DNA of 64,000 bases from Candidatus Gastranaerophilales bacterium (GCA_944325895.1 CALVCA010000002.1:62001-126000), one strand, 5' to 3'. Counted from the first letter of the stretch, positions 34,320 to 44,556 are shown. The notes: a model not told the origin generated them from the sequence alone. Translations and numbers: made by a program.

Positions 34320-36012
34320 CTTTTGCTACCAATTCTACAAATAATCTTATTCCTTTATTTATACCTTCATCTTTTGGATAATAAAAAATTATGGTATTTT
34401 TGCCTGTCTTAATATATCTTGAAATATCAAATCTTTCCACACGGTTAAATATACCTTTTGAAAGTTCAATATCTTTTTCTTTACCATTTATCATAACCAA
34501 AAAATGAGACAATTTGTACTTATTATCAACAATTATTTCGGCTGATTTGTGCTTCGTATAAAAATCTTGTTCAATAACATTTTGATTATCAGACAATACA
34601 ACCGGTTTTGTAGCGAGAGTAATATCAGTGTAATAATGTTTAAGAATTTTCTCGTAAGGTAATTTTAATTCAACAGCCATAAATCCGGCACCGTATTGAC
34701 TCAAACCCACACCGTGACCGTAGCCTCCGCCATATGCCTTCAGAGATAAAAGATTACCGTCATTATCGAATTCATGTTCAAAAACAACATTTGCACTAGG
34801 TAAAGCCTTACCTTGATTTGTAAAAAGCCTTCTTATTACAAGTTCCTTAAAAACAGTGTAATTTTGATTTTTAGTAACAATTTCAAGTTCAATAATTTTA
34901 CCGGATTCACCACGTTTTTTTACATCAATTTTTAAAATTTCTCCTAAATTATCACCTTTTTTAAATACCGGATGAACAAATCCGGTTGCCGACTGTGATG
35001 GGAGATTGTTCTGTAAAACTTTTTGCAAATCATCTTTAGTCCAAGTCTTTTCCCATCTGAAATACGGAGATTTAATATCGTAAGAATCCGGACGGGATTT
35101 GTAAAATTCCGTAACTGCTTCTTCATTGTTCAAAGGTTTTTGGCTCAACATATCCGGTTTTGCAAGTAAGTAAGGTTTAGAAACAGAAGGAAACATTTTT
35201 GTCGTAGGGTCTGAAAATACATTTGAAAAACTTTCAGTATACCCGCCAGCTGTGGAAGAATATTGAGCCAGTATTAAATCCCAATTGTACAAAGCAACAA
35301 CCCCCTGAGTTTCTTTTACTGCTTGATTTGACAGTTCTTTCTCCGAACCTGCACCAAAATAAACTTGACTTGCCACACTATCTACTACATCAAATGCGTC
35401 ATAAGCCTTTATCCTGGGCGATAAAACATAATTTCTCGCTGCAATACTTTGGGCTTTCAATGCTTCCAGTCCGAAATGCACAGGCATTTCATTAGGTACA
35501 ACCCCTTTCAAATAATCTTCCACATCTATAACATTTACAATATGAAAATAACCATTTTTTTTATTATATTTTGTAATTTCAATTTCCCCTCGGTAAAAAG
35601 CCTGCCTGCCGACACGCTTAAGCCCTTTTACAGCCAAAAAACCATTTTTACAGACAAATTTTACAGGACCTTTTACCTGATCAATAACTTCGCCGTTATC
35701 ATAGGTCAAAACAAACATATCAGAAGAAAGCTTTATATTAACTGTTTTATTAGCCGGAACAGATAACAAAAATAAATCTCCGTCAACAATGTCCATACCT
35801 TCCGTAGAAAAAATCCCTGCACTATCATAATAGTACTTGTTAAACGAATTATCCCCAATACCCACTCTTACGATTTCAGAACTTTTAACTGCATTTTTAA
35901 TTTCAGCACTGCGTGCAATATCCAAAGTTGTTTTCGGAATATTATCCAATACCCCGGCATATACAGCTTGGCACATAAAAAAAATATATATAAATACTAA
36001 AAATCTTTTCAT
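34303..36012 (-). CDS. SpoIID/LytB domain protein, secreted, 569 aa
   Basis: Starts at ATG 36012, sharing one base with the glyA stop. From there the first ~20 residues ([19 protein letters not shown]) are a signal peptide. The longer frame from 36039 would bury it. The SpoIID core follows: DVEDYLKGVVPNEMPVHFGLEALKAQSIAARNYV, the conserved Glu in NEM, then AQYSSTAGGYTE and GGGYGHGVGLSQYGA. Family members are peptidoglycan glycan-strand lytic or remodelling enzymes of the periplasm. The last ~120 residues are an added domain. A second, shorter SpoIID protein is at 57360-58238. Confidence 0.88.
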   Translation of the reverse strand: MKRFLVFIYIFFMCQAVYAGVLDNIPKTTLDIARSAEIKNAVKSSEIVRVGIGDNSFNKYYYDSAGIFSTEGMDIVDGDLFLLSVPANKTVNIKLSSDMFVLTYDNGEVIDQVKGPVKFVCKNGFLAVKGLKRVGRQAFYRGEIEITKYNKKNGYFHIVNVIDVEDYLKGVVPNEMPVHFGLEALKAQSIAARNYVLSPRIKAYDAFDVVDSVASQVYFGAGSEKELSNQAVKETQGVVALYNWDLILAQYSSTAGGYTESFSNVFSDPTTKMFPSVSKPYLLAKPDMLSQKPLNNEEAVTEFYKSRPDSYDIKSPYFRWEKTWTKDDLQKVLQNNLPSQSATGFVHPVFKKGDNLGEILKIDVKKRGESGKIIELEIVTKNQNYTVFKELVIRRLFTNQGKALPSANVVFEHEFDNDGNLLSLKAYGGGYGHGVGLSQYGAGFMAVELKLPYEKILKHYYTDITLATKPVVLSDNQNVIEQDFYTKHKSAEIIVDNKYKLSHFLVMINGKEKDIELSKGIFNRVERFDISRYIKTGKNTIIFYYPKDEGINKGIRLFVELVAKDDNTF

Positions 36013-37250
36013 TACTGATATAAAGGATATTTTTTGCATAGTTTTAAAGAACGTTCCCGCAAATTTTGCAATGCAACTTCATTATCGCAAGCAAAAATAG
36101 CAGAAGCAATGATTTTAGCGACTTCTGTCATATCATCTTCTTTAAACCCTCGTGTTGTAACAGCAGGAGTTCCAAGTCTTATCCCTGAAGTAACAAAAGG
36201 ACTTTGCGGATCATTCGGTACCGTGTTTTTATTTGCGGTAATACCAACTCGTTCTAAAACATTTGCCATATCTTTACCGGTTTTGCCGGTTCTTCTTAAA
36301 TCAAGTGTCATAAGATGATTTTCAGTCATACCGCCGACAATATCCATTCCTTCATCCATTAATCCCTGAGCTAAAGCTTTTGCATTCTTTATAATTTGTT
36401 CCGCATAAATTTTAAACTCAGGTAAAGATGCCTCATGCAAAGCAACAGCTTTTGCCGCAATAATATGTTCCAAAGGTCCGCCCTGAATCCCAGGGAAAAC
36501 AGCCTTATCAATACCTAAGGCATGTTCTTGATTGCACATTATTATCCCGCCCCTGGGACCTCTTAAAGACTTATGAGTAGTTGTTGTAACAAAATCAGCA
36601 TAACCGGCAGGAGACGGATGAAGTCCTGATGCGACAAGACCGGCAATATGAGCGATATCCGCTAAAAGCAAAGCTCCAACCTCATCAGCAATTTCTTTAA
36701 ATTTTTTAAAATCTATAATTTTTGAATAATTGCTGGCACCACATATGATTAATTTAGGTTTATGTTCTTTTGCTTTTTTTAAAACATCAACATAGTCAAT
36801 ATTACCGTTATCATCAACACCGTAGCTTACAACATCAAAATACAATCCTGAAAAATTAACCGGTGAGCCGTGTGAAAGATGACCGCCGTTTGACAAATCC
36901 ATACCCAAAACTTTATCACCCGGTTTCAAGCAATACATAAAAACTGCCATATTCGCCTGGGCACCACTATGCGGCTGAACGTTTGCATGGTCCATATGAA
37001 AAAGTTCGCAAGCACGTTTTTGAGCGGTTTCTTCAATAATATCCACATATTCACATCCGTTATAAAATCTTTTATGGGGCTTGCCTTCTGCGTATTTATT
37101 GGTTAAAACACTTCCGGCAGCTTCCATAACAGCTAAAGATGTAATATTTTCGCTCGCAATTAATTCTATTGTTTCTTGCTGGCGTTTCAATTCCAATTCT
37201 ATTTGCTCTGCAATAAGAGGATCGACTTTTTTTATATGTTCTAAATTCAT
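36012..37250 (-). CDS. glyA: serine hydroxymethyltransferase
   Basis: 412 residues. PLP-dependent interconversion of serine and glycine with tetrahydrofolate. Visible: [38 protein letters not shown], and the PLP lysine motif [15 protein letters not shown]. The C-terminal block [20 protein letters not shown] is also present. It sits in the middle of the envelope operon, 23 bp after the PPIase gene and coupled by TAATG to the SpoIID-like gene. Confidence 0.98.
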   Translation of the reverse strand: MNLEHIKKVDPLIAEQIELELKRQQETIELIASENITSLAVMEAAGSVLTNKYAEGKPHKRFYNGCEYVDIIEETAQKRACELFHMDHANVQPHSGAQANMAVFMYCLKPGDKVLGMDLSNGGHLSHGSPVNFSGLYFDVVSYGVDDNGNIDYVDVLKKAKEHKPKLIICGASNYSKIIDFKKFKEIADEVGALLLADIAHIAGLVASGLHPSPAGYADFVTTTTHKSLRGPRGGIIMCNQEHALGIDKAVFPGIQGGPLEHIIAAKAVALHEASLPEFKIYAEQIIKNAKALAQGLMDEGMDIVGGMTENHLMTLDLRRTGKTGKDMANVLERVGITANKNTVPNDPQSPFVTSGIRLGTPAVTTRGFKEDDMTEVAKIIASAIFACDNEVALQNLRERSLKLCKKYPLYQ

Positions 37251-37273
37251 CTATACACCTACATAACTTTTAA

Positions 37274-38398
37274 CTATTTAGTTGGTTTGGTTTGTTGAGT
37301 TTTGATATCTTCAACCTCTTGCTGCATTGTTTTTTGAATATTTTTCGGATCAAATTCCGGATTTACATATTCAATTTTAGCATTTTTCTTTAATGATTCA
37401 ATTAAATTATCAAGTAACACAAGCTGTTTTTCATTTGTTAACGAATAGATAATATCATCTTTAGCTTTTTCAAAAGGAATTTGTCCTGCTTCAACTCTGT
37501 CGGTTACGAGAATAATATGATAACCGTATTGAGTTTTTACAACAGGACTAATTGAATTTGGACGTTGTGAAAACGCTGCTTTAGAAAATTCAGGAACCAT
37601 TTCTTCTTTTGCAAAGAAACCTAAATCACCGCCTTGAACTGCGGATGTAGTGTCATCAGAATTTTCTTTTGCAAGTTTTGCAAAATTATCAACATCAGCT
37701 TTTGCTTCGTTATATAATTTATCAGCTTTTGCTTTTCTTGCATTCATTTCTTCATTAACTTTTGCTTTTATTTCTTCAGGTTTCAAATCCTTATTTTTTG
37801 CATCGGAAGTTATTACTTCTTCAATTTCAACCGGGTTGGCAGAAACTAAAATATGAGAAGCTCTAACTTTTTCTGGGTATTTAAATTTTGCGATATTATC
37901 GTTATAATATTTCTTTGCTTCAGCTTCTGATACACTGCTGTCGCCTAATTGTAATGCAAGTTTTTTCATCTTAACTTCTTCTTTTAATTCATTTTTAAAT
38001 CTTGATGAAGAAATGCCGTTTCGTTGAAGCATAAGGTTTAATTGTTCTTTTGAACCGACTTTGTTGATTATTTCCTCAACCGCATTATCCACATCTGCAT
38101 TTGTAACTTTTATTCCACGTTTAGTCATTTCTTCTTCAAGCAAAGTTTTTACTATCAGTTCATTTATAACTCTGTCTTTCAACATTAAATACATCAGACC
38201 TGATTTATTTTGTTTTAAATCAACACCCATTTTATCAAATCCAAAATTATCAATTTGTTTGTCGAATAATTTATCAAATTGCCCTTGAGTGATAACTTCA
38301 TCGTTAATTTTCATCACTGCTTGCATTGATTTTAAACCGCAACCTGAAAATAAAACTGCCGATATAGCAATTGTTGCTAATAATTTCTTTCCCTTCAT
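37274..38398 (-). CDS. SurA/PrsA-like peptidyl-prolyl isomerase, lipoprotein
   Basis: 374 residues. A lipoprotein signal peptide with lipobox LFSGC puts the lipidated Cys at 20. A SurA-N-like helical region (about 28-165: INDEVITQGQFDKLFDKQ) is followed by a parvulin domain (about 180-300: VRASHILVSANP, TTSAVQGGDLGFFAKEEM, VVKTQYGYHIILVTDR). A Lys/Gln/Thr-rich tail ends the protein. It should help fold outer-membrane or secreted proteins. Lies 12 bp after mfd, with AAAAGGAG before the ATG. Confidence 0.9.
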   Translation of the reverse strand: MKGKKLLATIAISAVLFSGCGLKSMQAVMKINDEVITQGQFDKLFDKQIDNFGFDKMGVDLKQNKSGLMYLMLKDRVINELIVKTLLEEEMTKRGIKVTNADVDNAVEEIINKVGSKEQLNLMLQRNGISSSRFKNELKEEVKMKKLALQLGDSSVSEAEAKKYYNDNIAKFKYPEKVRASHILVSANPVEIEEVITSDAKNKDLKPEEIKAKVNEEMNARKAKADKLYNEAKADVDNFAKLAKENSDDTTSAVQGGDLGFFAKEEMVPEFSKAAFSQRPNSISPVVKTQYGYHIILVTDRVEAGQIPFEKAKDDIIYSLTNEKQLVLLDNLIESLKKNAKIEYVNPEFDPKNIQKTMQQEVEDIKTQQTKPTK

Positions 38399-38410
38399 TA
38401 TTTTCTCCTT

Positions 38411-41400
38411 TTAATATTTGTAAATTATCTTATACATATAATAAAACAAATCTGTCAAAATGTTAAATACTTCATCAAAATTCATATATAAATTATTTAA
38501 CAAAATTATAGAATTGCCGTCAACACAAGACTTTGGAGCAATTGTAAATTTTATTTTCTTTAATATATTTCCGGGTAAAGTTCTTTGAATAATATTCCAC
38601 TCAGCCTGATTATAAGGTGTATAAATCCTTATATTTTGCGGGGTTTCACGTATTAAAGAAATTTTAACATCAGTTGCTGCCAAACGAATTTTAATCAATT
38701 TTATTAAATTTTCAACAGATACAGGAGGTTTTGAAAACCTGTCTTTCCACTCCTCAGTAATATAATCCAATTCAGTTTGGGATTTTACATCCGCCAATCG
38801 TTTGTATTCAATCATTTTTTGTTCGCCGGAGCCGACCCATTCATCAGGAATAAACGCTGTTGTATTTATATCAACAACAGTCGGAGAAATTTTTTCTACC
38901 TGTTCACCTTGCAATTCCTGTACAGCTTCTTCAAGCAACTGACAATAAGTATCAAAACCTACATTTATCATATGTCCGTGTTGCTTTGTACCTAAAATAT
39001 TCCCGACACCTCTGATTTCAACATCTCTCAAAGCGATTTGATAACCGCTGCCCAAAGTTGTAAATTCTTTTATGGCTTTTAATCTTTGTATTGCATCTTT
39101 TGATATTTCTTTGCTTTTTCTGTAAAAACAATAACAATAAGCCTGTCTTTGTGAACGTCCGACACGTCCTCTCAATTGATAAAGCTGAGCCAAACCGAAC
39201 CTGTCAGCATCATGGATTATCATTGTGTTAGCATTTGGGATATCAATACCGTTTTCAATAATTGTTGTGGCGAGCAAAATATCATATTGATGGTTTGCAA
39301 AATCAACAATCACTTCTTCCAGTTGTTTTTCATCCATTTGTCCATGCCCGACGGCTATTTTAGCATTCGGCAAAAGCTGCTGTAAATGGAATTTAAATTC
39401 TTCAATAGTTTCGACCCGGTTATACAAATAAAACACCTGTCCTTCCCTATCGAGTTCATGAATTATTGCATTTTTAACCATGTTTTCATTCCATTCACCC
39501 ACATATGTTTTTATAGGCAGTCTGTTTTTAGGCGGAGTATTAATTACGGACATATCTTTTATTCCTGATAAAGACATGTATAAAGTTCTTGGAATAGGTG
39601 TTGCGGACATGGTAATAATATCTATATTTTCTTTAAATTGTTTTAATTTTTCTTTATGCCTTACCCCAAACCTGTGTTCTTCATCAATTACCAGCAGTCC
39701 TAAATCTTTAAAAATAATCCCGTCCTGTAAAAGTCTGTGAGTACCTATTACAACATCACAATCACCGCTTGCAAGTTTTTTTATGGTTTCTTTTTGTTCT
39801 TTTTTACTTCTAAAACGTGATAATAGTTCAACATTAACCCCGAATGGTTTAAATCGTTCAGACATAGTTTGAAAATGCTGTAATGCAAGAATTGTTGTCG
39901 GTACAACAACAGCGACTTGTTTACCTGAAGTTACAGCTTTAAAAATAGCTCTCATGGCGACTTCTGTTTTACCGAAACCTACATCACCGCAAATAAGCCT
40001 GTCCATTGGCTTATCACTTTCCATATCGGCTTTAACTTCATTAATAGCACGCATTTGATCGGGAGTTTCCACAAATTCAAAAGCTTCTTCCATTTCAACC
40101 TGCCATGTAGTATCAGGTAAAAATTGAATACCTTGCTGCATTTTTCGTTTTGCATAAAGCCTCAGCAGGTCATATGCAACTGCTTCAACTTCTTTTTTAA
40201 CCTTAGCCTTTGTATTTTCCCAATCTTTACCGCCCATACGGGACAGTTTAGGCTTAACAGAACCCGAGCCTCTATATCTGACCAGCATATTTATTTGTTC
40301 TGCCGGGATATGCAGCCTGTCTTTTGCTGCATATTCTATTGTCAAATAATCTTTTAACTGTCCGTCAATCTCTTGCTGCGTAAGTCCCCTGTAAATACCT
40401 ACACCATGAATTGTATGAACTACATATTCACCTTCTTGAATATCGTTTATATTTTCAATATATTCCGGTTTTTCTTTGTAATATGAACGTTTTGACGAAG
40501 TAATTTCTTTAGAACGTTTATTAAAAAGTTCTCTATCTGTCATGACAACTGTTTTAAAATCTTCCAAAATACAGCCTGTACATGCCAAACTATCAGTAAA
40601 TTCGACATCAAAAACTTCTCGTTCATTTAAAATTTGTCTGACTCGTTCCGGATAATCAGTTGCTATTATTATTCTGTAACCCTGTTTTTCTTTTATAAAT
40701 TCAGCTATGGAATCCAAATTCGCTTCAAAATTATGCAAAGGCAATGTATTAAATTCAATAATTTCGTCCATTTCTGAATCAATAAAATTATTTAAACCAA
40801 TTTTTACAAAATAAGAAGTTTTTCTTAAAAAATCTTCGAAAGTAAAATGATTTTTAGATTTTAATGGTTTTAAAAGTTCCAGTTTTAAATTTTCTTCAAG
40901 CTGTTTTTCAAAGTTATTATCCACAAATTCATACTTGGAATAAATTTCAGTTGTTTCATCAAAAATCAAAAGATAATCTTTAAAATAATCCAATACACCT
41001 ACCAAATTATTATTAAAATAACTTTGATAAACTTCTATCCCTTCAAAATATCCTGTTTCCAAATTATTTTGTTCAGCAATTTCATCATCACAAATAAATT
41101 TATATACTGGTAAAATTTCAACTGTTTTTGTTTTTTCAATTGATTTTTGTGTTTCATTGTTAAAATATCTTATATCAACAACTTCATCACCCCAAAATTC
41201 AATTCTGACCGGATGTTCATCAAGTGAAAAGATATCAGCAATATCGCCTCTTATACTAAATTCTCCGATATCGCTAACCATTGTTGCTCTTTTATAACCC
41301 AAATTAACCAGCTTTTGGCTTAACTCCTTTAAGTCAATAACATCACCCGTTTTTATATTTAAACTGTTTTTTTCAAAAAAATCTTTTGCAGGGAACTTTT

Positions 41401-41755
41401 CCAATAACGTTTTAACCGGACATATTACCAAATCAGGTTCAGCCCGCAATATTTTTATTTGTTCCGAATAATCATACAAATTCGGAGTAATTTCTTCATA
41501 CATTGAAATATTTTGAAACGGGATTAAAACCGTATTTAAATCAAAAGCTTTTTTAAAATCATTTTGAAATTTCAGTGCATTTTGTTCAGTTGAAGTTACA
41601 AACAATATTTTTTTCTTAGAATATTCAAGTGCAGATTTTACCAATAATAAACGTAAAACCGATGTCAATCCCGTAACTGCAAAAGAGCGGGATTTTTTAA
41701 CATAATCCCTGAATTCCAAAAAACTTTCACTTGACAAACAATCTATAGAAAACAT
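38411..41755 (-). CDS. mfd: transcription-repair coupling factor Mfd
   Basis: 1114 residues. UvrB-homology N-terminal modules, then the CarD-type RNA polymerase interacting domain (GEYVVHTIHGVGIYRGL at about 450). A RecG-like helicase core follows: Walker A in ICGDVGFGKTEVAMRAIFKA, DEEH box in LLVIDEEHRFGVRHKE, motif III MSATPIPRTL, and RGRVGRSQRQAYCY. A TRCF C-terminal domain is present. It releases stalled RNA polymerase and recruits UvrA. The start is 2 bp after the 120-aa frame ends. Confidence 0.97.
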   Translation of the reverse strand: MFSIDCLSSESFLEFRDYVKKSRSFAVTGLTSVLRLLLVKSALEYSKKKILFVTSTEQNALKFQNDFKKAFDLNTVLIPFQNISMYEEITPNLYDYSEQIKILRAEPDLVICPVKTLLEKFPAKDFFEKNSLNIKTGDVIDLKELSQKLVNLGYKRATMVSDIGEFSIRGDIADIFSLDEHPVRIEFWGDEVVDIRYFNNETQKSIEKTKTVEILPVYKFICDDEIAEQNNLETGYFEGIEVYQSYFNNNLVGVLDYFKDYLLIFDETTEIYSKYEFVDNNFEKQLEENLKLELLKPLKSKNHFTFEDFLRKTSYFVKIGLNNFIDSEMDEIIEFNTLPLHNFEANLDSIAEFIKEKQGYRIIIATDYPERVRQILNEREVFDVEFTDSLACTGCILEDFKTVVMTDRELFNKRSKEITSSKRSYYKEKPEYIENINDIQEGEYVVHTIHGVGIYRGLTQQEIDGQLKDYLTIEYAAKDRLHIPAEQINMLVRYRGSGSVKPKLSRMGGKDWENTKAKVKKEVEAVAYDLLRLYAKRKMQQGIQFLPDTTWQVEMEEAFEFVETPDQMRAINEVKADMESDKPMDRLICGDVGFGKTEVAMRAIFKAVTSGKQVAVVVPTTILALQHFQTMSERFKPFGVNVELLSRFRSKKEQKETIKKLASGDCDVVIGTHRLLQDGIIFKDLGLLVIDEEHRFGVRHKEKLKQFKENIDIITMSATPIPRTLYMSLSGIKDMSVINTPPKNRLPIKTYVGEWNENMVKNAIIHELDREGQVFYLYNRVETIEEFKFHLQQLLPNAKIAVGHGQMDEKQLEEVIVDFANHQYDILLATTIIENGIDIPNANTMIIHDADRFGLAQLYQLRGRVGRSQRQAYCYCFYRKSKEISKDAIQRLKAIKEFTTLGSGYQIALRDVEIRGVGNILGTKQHGHMINVGFDTYCQLLEEAVQELQGEQVEKISPTVVDINTTAFIPDEWVGSGEQKMIEYKRLADVKSQTELDYITEEWKDRFSKPPVSVENLIKLIKIRLAATDVKISLIRETPQNIRIYTPYNQAEWNIIQRTLPGNILKKIKFTIAPKSCVDGNSIILLNNLYMNFDEVFNILTDLFYYMYKIIYKY

Positions 41756-41757
41756 TT

Positions 41758-42096
41758 TTACTGTTGGTTATTAGGACTTTTATAGTCAATTCCCATTTCT
41801 TTAAGCGTATTAATAAAATTTTGAGCACAAATCTTTTGTGCCTCAGGAGGCACAATCCTTAATATTTCAACTGTTTTTGAAATAACAGGATCTTTGTCAT
41901 ACCAGCGATTGTTAGCATTAACCGGTTTGACCATTGCATAAAATTTATCGACAGTTTCTTTTGAAACTTTTTCTTCAATCTTTTGCAAAAAAATCTCAGC
42001 CTGGGCTCTCAATTCAGTCTGATAATTTTTAAGCAAATCAATTACTTCCATAAGTAAAGGATCATGATCATACCAGCGTTTATATGTAGGATTCAT
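41758..42096 (-). CDS. small protein with duplicated RWYDxDP motif, 112 aa
   Basis: No known family recognised. The protein is an internal duplication: KRWYDHDPLLMEVIDLLKNY near residues 6-25 and NRWYDKDPVISKTVEILRIV about 60 residues later, each followed by a helix with a Glu-Lys-rich end. ATG 42096 is chosen because GGAGG precedes it by 9 nt; an in-frame upstream start at 42120 has nothing comparable. It overlaps the murA end by 17 nt and ends just before mfd, so it belongs to the envelope operon. Soluble, no signal peptide. Confidence 0.7.
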   Translation of the reverse strand: MNPTYKRWYDHDPLLMEVIDLLKNYQTELRAQAEIFLQKIEEKVSKETVDKFYAMVKPVNANNRWYDKDPVISKTVEILRIVPPEAQKICAQNFINTLKEMGIDYKSPNNQQ

Positions 42097-43402
42097 TACG
42101 TACACCCTCCGTAAGCTCAACAGGAGAAACTACCTCATCTTTTCTCTCTATTTTGCCTCCTAACAATCTTATCTTATTTTCAAAATTTTCGTATCCTCTA
42201 TCTATATGATGTAATTTTTCAATAACGGAATTTCCTTCTGCCATTAATGCGGCAACGCACAAGGATGCACCTGCTCTCAAATCACTTGCGGTAAGTGTTG
42301 CTCCGGTAAGTTTTTTTACACCTTTTATGATTGCATGGTTTCTGTCCTGATGAATATCCGCCCCCATACGTCTTAATTCAGGAACCTGCATAAACCTGTT
42401 TTCATACAAACTTTCCGTAATTATGCCCACACCGTTTGCAGTCGTTAACAGAGTCATTGCCATTGATTGCAAATCAGTCGGGAAACCCGGATAAGGCTGG
42501 GTTACAAAATTTATAGAATTAAGTCTATTCTTGCAGGCAACTTCAATAGATGTCGGATCAACAAGTTTTATATTAGCACCCATTTTAAGCAATTTATCCG
42601 TAAAAAACGTCAAATGTGCCGGATAAATATTTCTGATAACGGCTTTTCCCTTAGTTCCTACAATTGCAGCCATAAAAGTACCTGCTTCAATTCTGTCAGG
42701 GATTGTTGTGTATTCAATCGGATGCAAATCCTCCTGTCTTACACCGTTTATAACGACTTCCGATGTTCCGGCACCGATTATATCCGCACCCATTGCATTC
42801 AAAAAGTTTGCCAAATCAACAATTTCAGGTTCCTGAGCTGCATTTTGAATTCTTGTAGCACCTTCTGCCAAAACTCCAGCCAGCATCAAATTTTCGGTTG
42901 CACCAACTGACGGCAAGTCCAAACATATTTCTGTTCCGACAAGCTTGCTTGCTTTTGCATGAACATATCCGTTTTCTATCTTCAATTTAGCACCTAAAGC
43001 CTCTAAACCTTTTATATGAAAATCAACCCGTCTTTCTCCAATGGCACAGCCGCCGGGTAATGCTACTATTGCCTCTTTACAGCGGGAAACGAGTGCTCCC
43101 AAAACATTAAACGATGCACGCATTTTACTTACCAGCTCATATTTTGCCGTAATACTCGTAATATCCGTTGCATCAATTGTTAAAGATTTTTCTTCTTTAT
43201 TATATGTAGTTTTGGCTCCTAAACTATTTAAAACTTGAAGCATTATTTCAACATCAGTTAATTCAGGAACGTTATAAATTTTTGATTCACCTTTTGCAAG
43301 CAGAGATGCAGCCATCAGTTTTAAAACAGAATTTTTTGCACCGCCTATTGAAACTTCACCTTTTAAAGGCGTTCCGCCTTTTATATAAAATTTTTCAACC
43401 AA
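42080..43402 (-). CDS. murA: UDP-N-acetylglucosamine 1-carboxyvinyltransferase (MurA), TTG start
   Basis: 440 residues from TTG 43402. GAGGG precedes this codon by 7 nt, and the protein then opens (M)VEKFYIKGGTPLKGEV as the family does. The alternative ATG 43444 would add 14 residues over the promoter-like AT-rich stretch. Visible: GGAKNSVLKLMAASLL, the PEP-reactive Cys in LPGGCAIGERRVDFH (so fosfomycin-type target residue retained), and FPTDLQSMAMTLLT. It makes the first committed step of peptidoglycan synthesis and leads the murA-to-tsaC transcript. Confidence 0.95.
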   Translation of the reverse strand: MVEKFYIKGGTPLKGEVSIGGAKNSVLKLMAASLLAKGESKIYNVPELTDVEIMLQVLNSLGAKTTYNKEEKSLTIDATDITSITAKYELVSKMRASFNVLGALVSRCKEAIVALPGGCAIGERRVDFHIKGLEALGAKLKIENGYVHAKASKLVGTEICLDLPSVGATENLMLAGVLAEGATRIQNAAQEPEIVDLANFLNAMGADIIGAGTSEVVINGVRQEDLHPIEYTTIPDRIEAGTFMAAIVGTKGKAVIRNIYPAHLTFFTDKLLKMGANIKLVDPTSIEVACKNRLNSINFVTQPYPGFPTDLQSMAMTLLTTANGVGIITESLYENRFMQVPELRRMGADIHQDRNHAIIKGVKKLTGATLTASDLRAGASLCVAALMAEGNSVIEKLHHIDRGYENFENKIRLLGGKIERKDEVVSPVELTEGVRNESYI

Positions 43403-43534
43403 TTTTTTTCCCTCAAAGTCTGTTATAATAAAATAATAATACAATGATACGACTTTGGTGTAAATATTTTAAAATATGTAAACAAAGTTTTTTGTGATAT
43501 CAAATTAATCAAAAAATTAAAAAATGCTGCATTA

Positions 43535-43569
43535 TTTAAAGGATGACTTTTAAAAAGTCATCCTTTAAA
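43535..43569 (-). terminator. terminator after the second tandem-repeat gene
   Basis: A 16-bp perfect stem TTTAAAGGATGACTTT/AAAGTCATCCTTTAAA with a 3-base loop, flanked by A/T runs. It lies between the stop of the repeat gene (43605) and the murA promoter region. Its core GATGACTTT is like the dnaK terminator, a shared terminator style. Confidence 0.8.
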
Positions 43570-43604
43570 ATTTTAACAATACTATTTTGCTATGCTGTAA
43601 CTTT

Positions 43605-44483
43605 TTAAGACAATTTTTTAACCTTAGCTACTGTGCCATCTGCATTATATACTGTTCTTGTTGAATGTGAATAGTCGTCGATGTAATCTATCGTCTTGCC
43701 ATCTTTTTGAAAGTATGTTAATTTTAACTTTTCCCCTGTCTCAGGTGAATAGTCTTCAACGTAATCTATCGTCTTACCATCTATTTGAAAGGCTGTTGCT
43801 TTCAATAATTTCTCTGTCTTAGGTGAATAGTCTTCAACGTAATATATCGTCTTGCCATCTGTTTGAAAGGCTGTTGCTTTCAATAATTTCCCTGTTTCAG
43901 GTGAATAATCAGAAACCCAATGTGGTGCCTTACAATCTGCATGGAAGCATGTTTCTTTTATCATTTCCCCTGTTTCAGGTGAATAGTCTTCAATATAATC
44001 TGTCTTCTCGCCATCAGGTTGGAATTTTGTTGCTTTTAAGATTTTTCCTGTTTCAGGTGAATAGTCTTTAACCCAACTTAGCGTCTTGCCATCTGCTTGA
44101 AAACCTATTTCGTATAATAATTTTCCTGTTTCAGGTGAATATTCTTTAACCCAACTTAGCGTTTTACCATCTGCTTGAAAACATGTTTCTTTTAATAATT
44201 TCCCTGTCTTCGGTGAATATTCTTCAATACTGGATACAGTCTTACCATCTTTTTGTAAGTGTGTAGTTGTTAATTTTAATTTTTTCCCTGCTAATGTATA
44301 ATATTCTGTAACATTTAAAGAACTGTCTTTCTTTATACCGGCTGCTATTTCTCCGGCTAATATCTCTGCTCCTGTCATATCATCCATAAATCGCTCTTTT
44401 ATACTGTTATCTTTATGACCTGAAAATTGTATCGGTTTTGGCAACCGGTTAACTCCTACATAATTACTCAATGTTACTAACAT
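43605..44483 (-). CDS. tandem 26-residue repeat protein (DUF2963-like/MORN-like), 292 aa
   Basis: Paralogue of the 28639-29583 protein with cleaner repeats: about eight consecutive 26-residue units DYSPETGKLLKATxFQxDGKTxxxVE, visible also as 78-bp periodicity in the DNA. The N-terminus reads MLVTLSNYVGVNRLPKPIQF, with the PIQFSG block shared. ATG 44483 has AAAAGGAG upstream; the frame extends to 44624 but overlaps the tpiA terminator. No signal peptide. The repeat type matches DUF2963 from memory; the function is unknown. One unit (ETCFHADCKAPHWVS) is degenerate with extra Cys. Confidence 0.72.
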   Translation of the reverse strand: MLVTLSNYVGVNRLPKPIQFSGHKDNSIKERFMDDMTGAEILAGEIAAGIKKDSSLNVTEYYTLAGKKLKLTTTHLQKDGKTVSSIEEYSPKTGKLLKETCFQADGKTLSWVKEYSPETGKLLYEIGFQADGKTLSWVKDYSPETGKILKATKFQPDGEKTDYIEDYSPETGEMIKETCFHADCKAPHWVSDYSPETGKLLKATAFQTDGKTIYYVEDYSPKTEKLLKATAFQIDGKTIDYVEDYSPETGEKLKLTYFQKDGKTIDYIDDYSHSTRTVYNADGTVAKVKKLS

Positions 44484-44556
44484 TTTCTTCTCCTTTTTTA
44501 TGCGTATTATTTTAAGTTGTAAAAATAATATATTTGCTACCTTTATATAATCCGTT

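Noticed and set aside
42080-43444. ATG 43444 as the murA start
   Set aside because: TTG 43402 has GAGGG at the right distance and begins at the conserved family N-terminus; the extra 14 residues overlap promoter-like sequence.
43640-44270. Regular 78-bp repeats as a CRISPR array
   Set aside because: The repeats are in-frame coding units of a tandem-repeat protein with no unique spacers; no cas genes are present.
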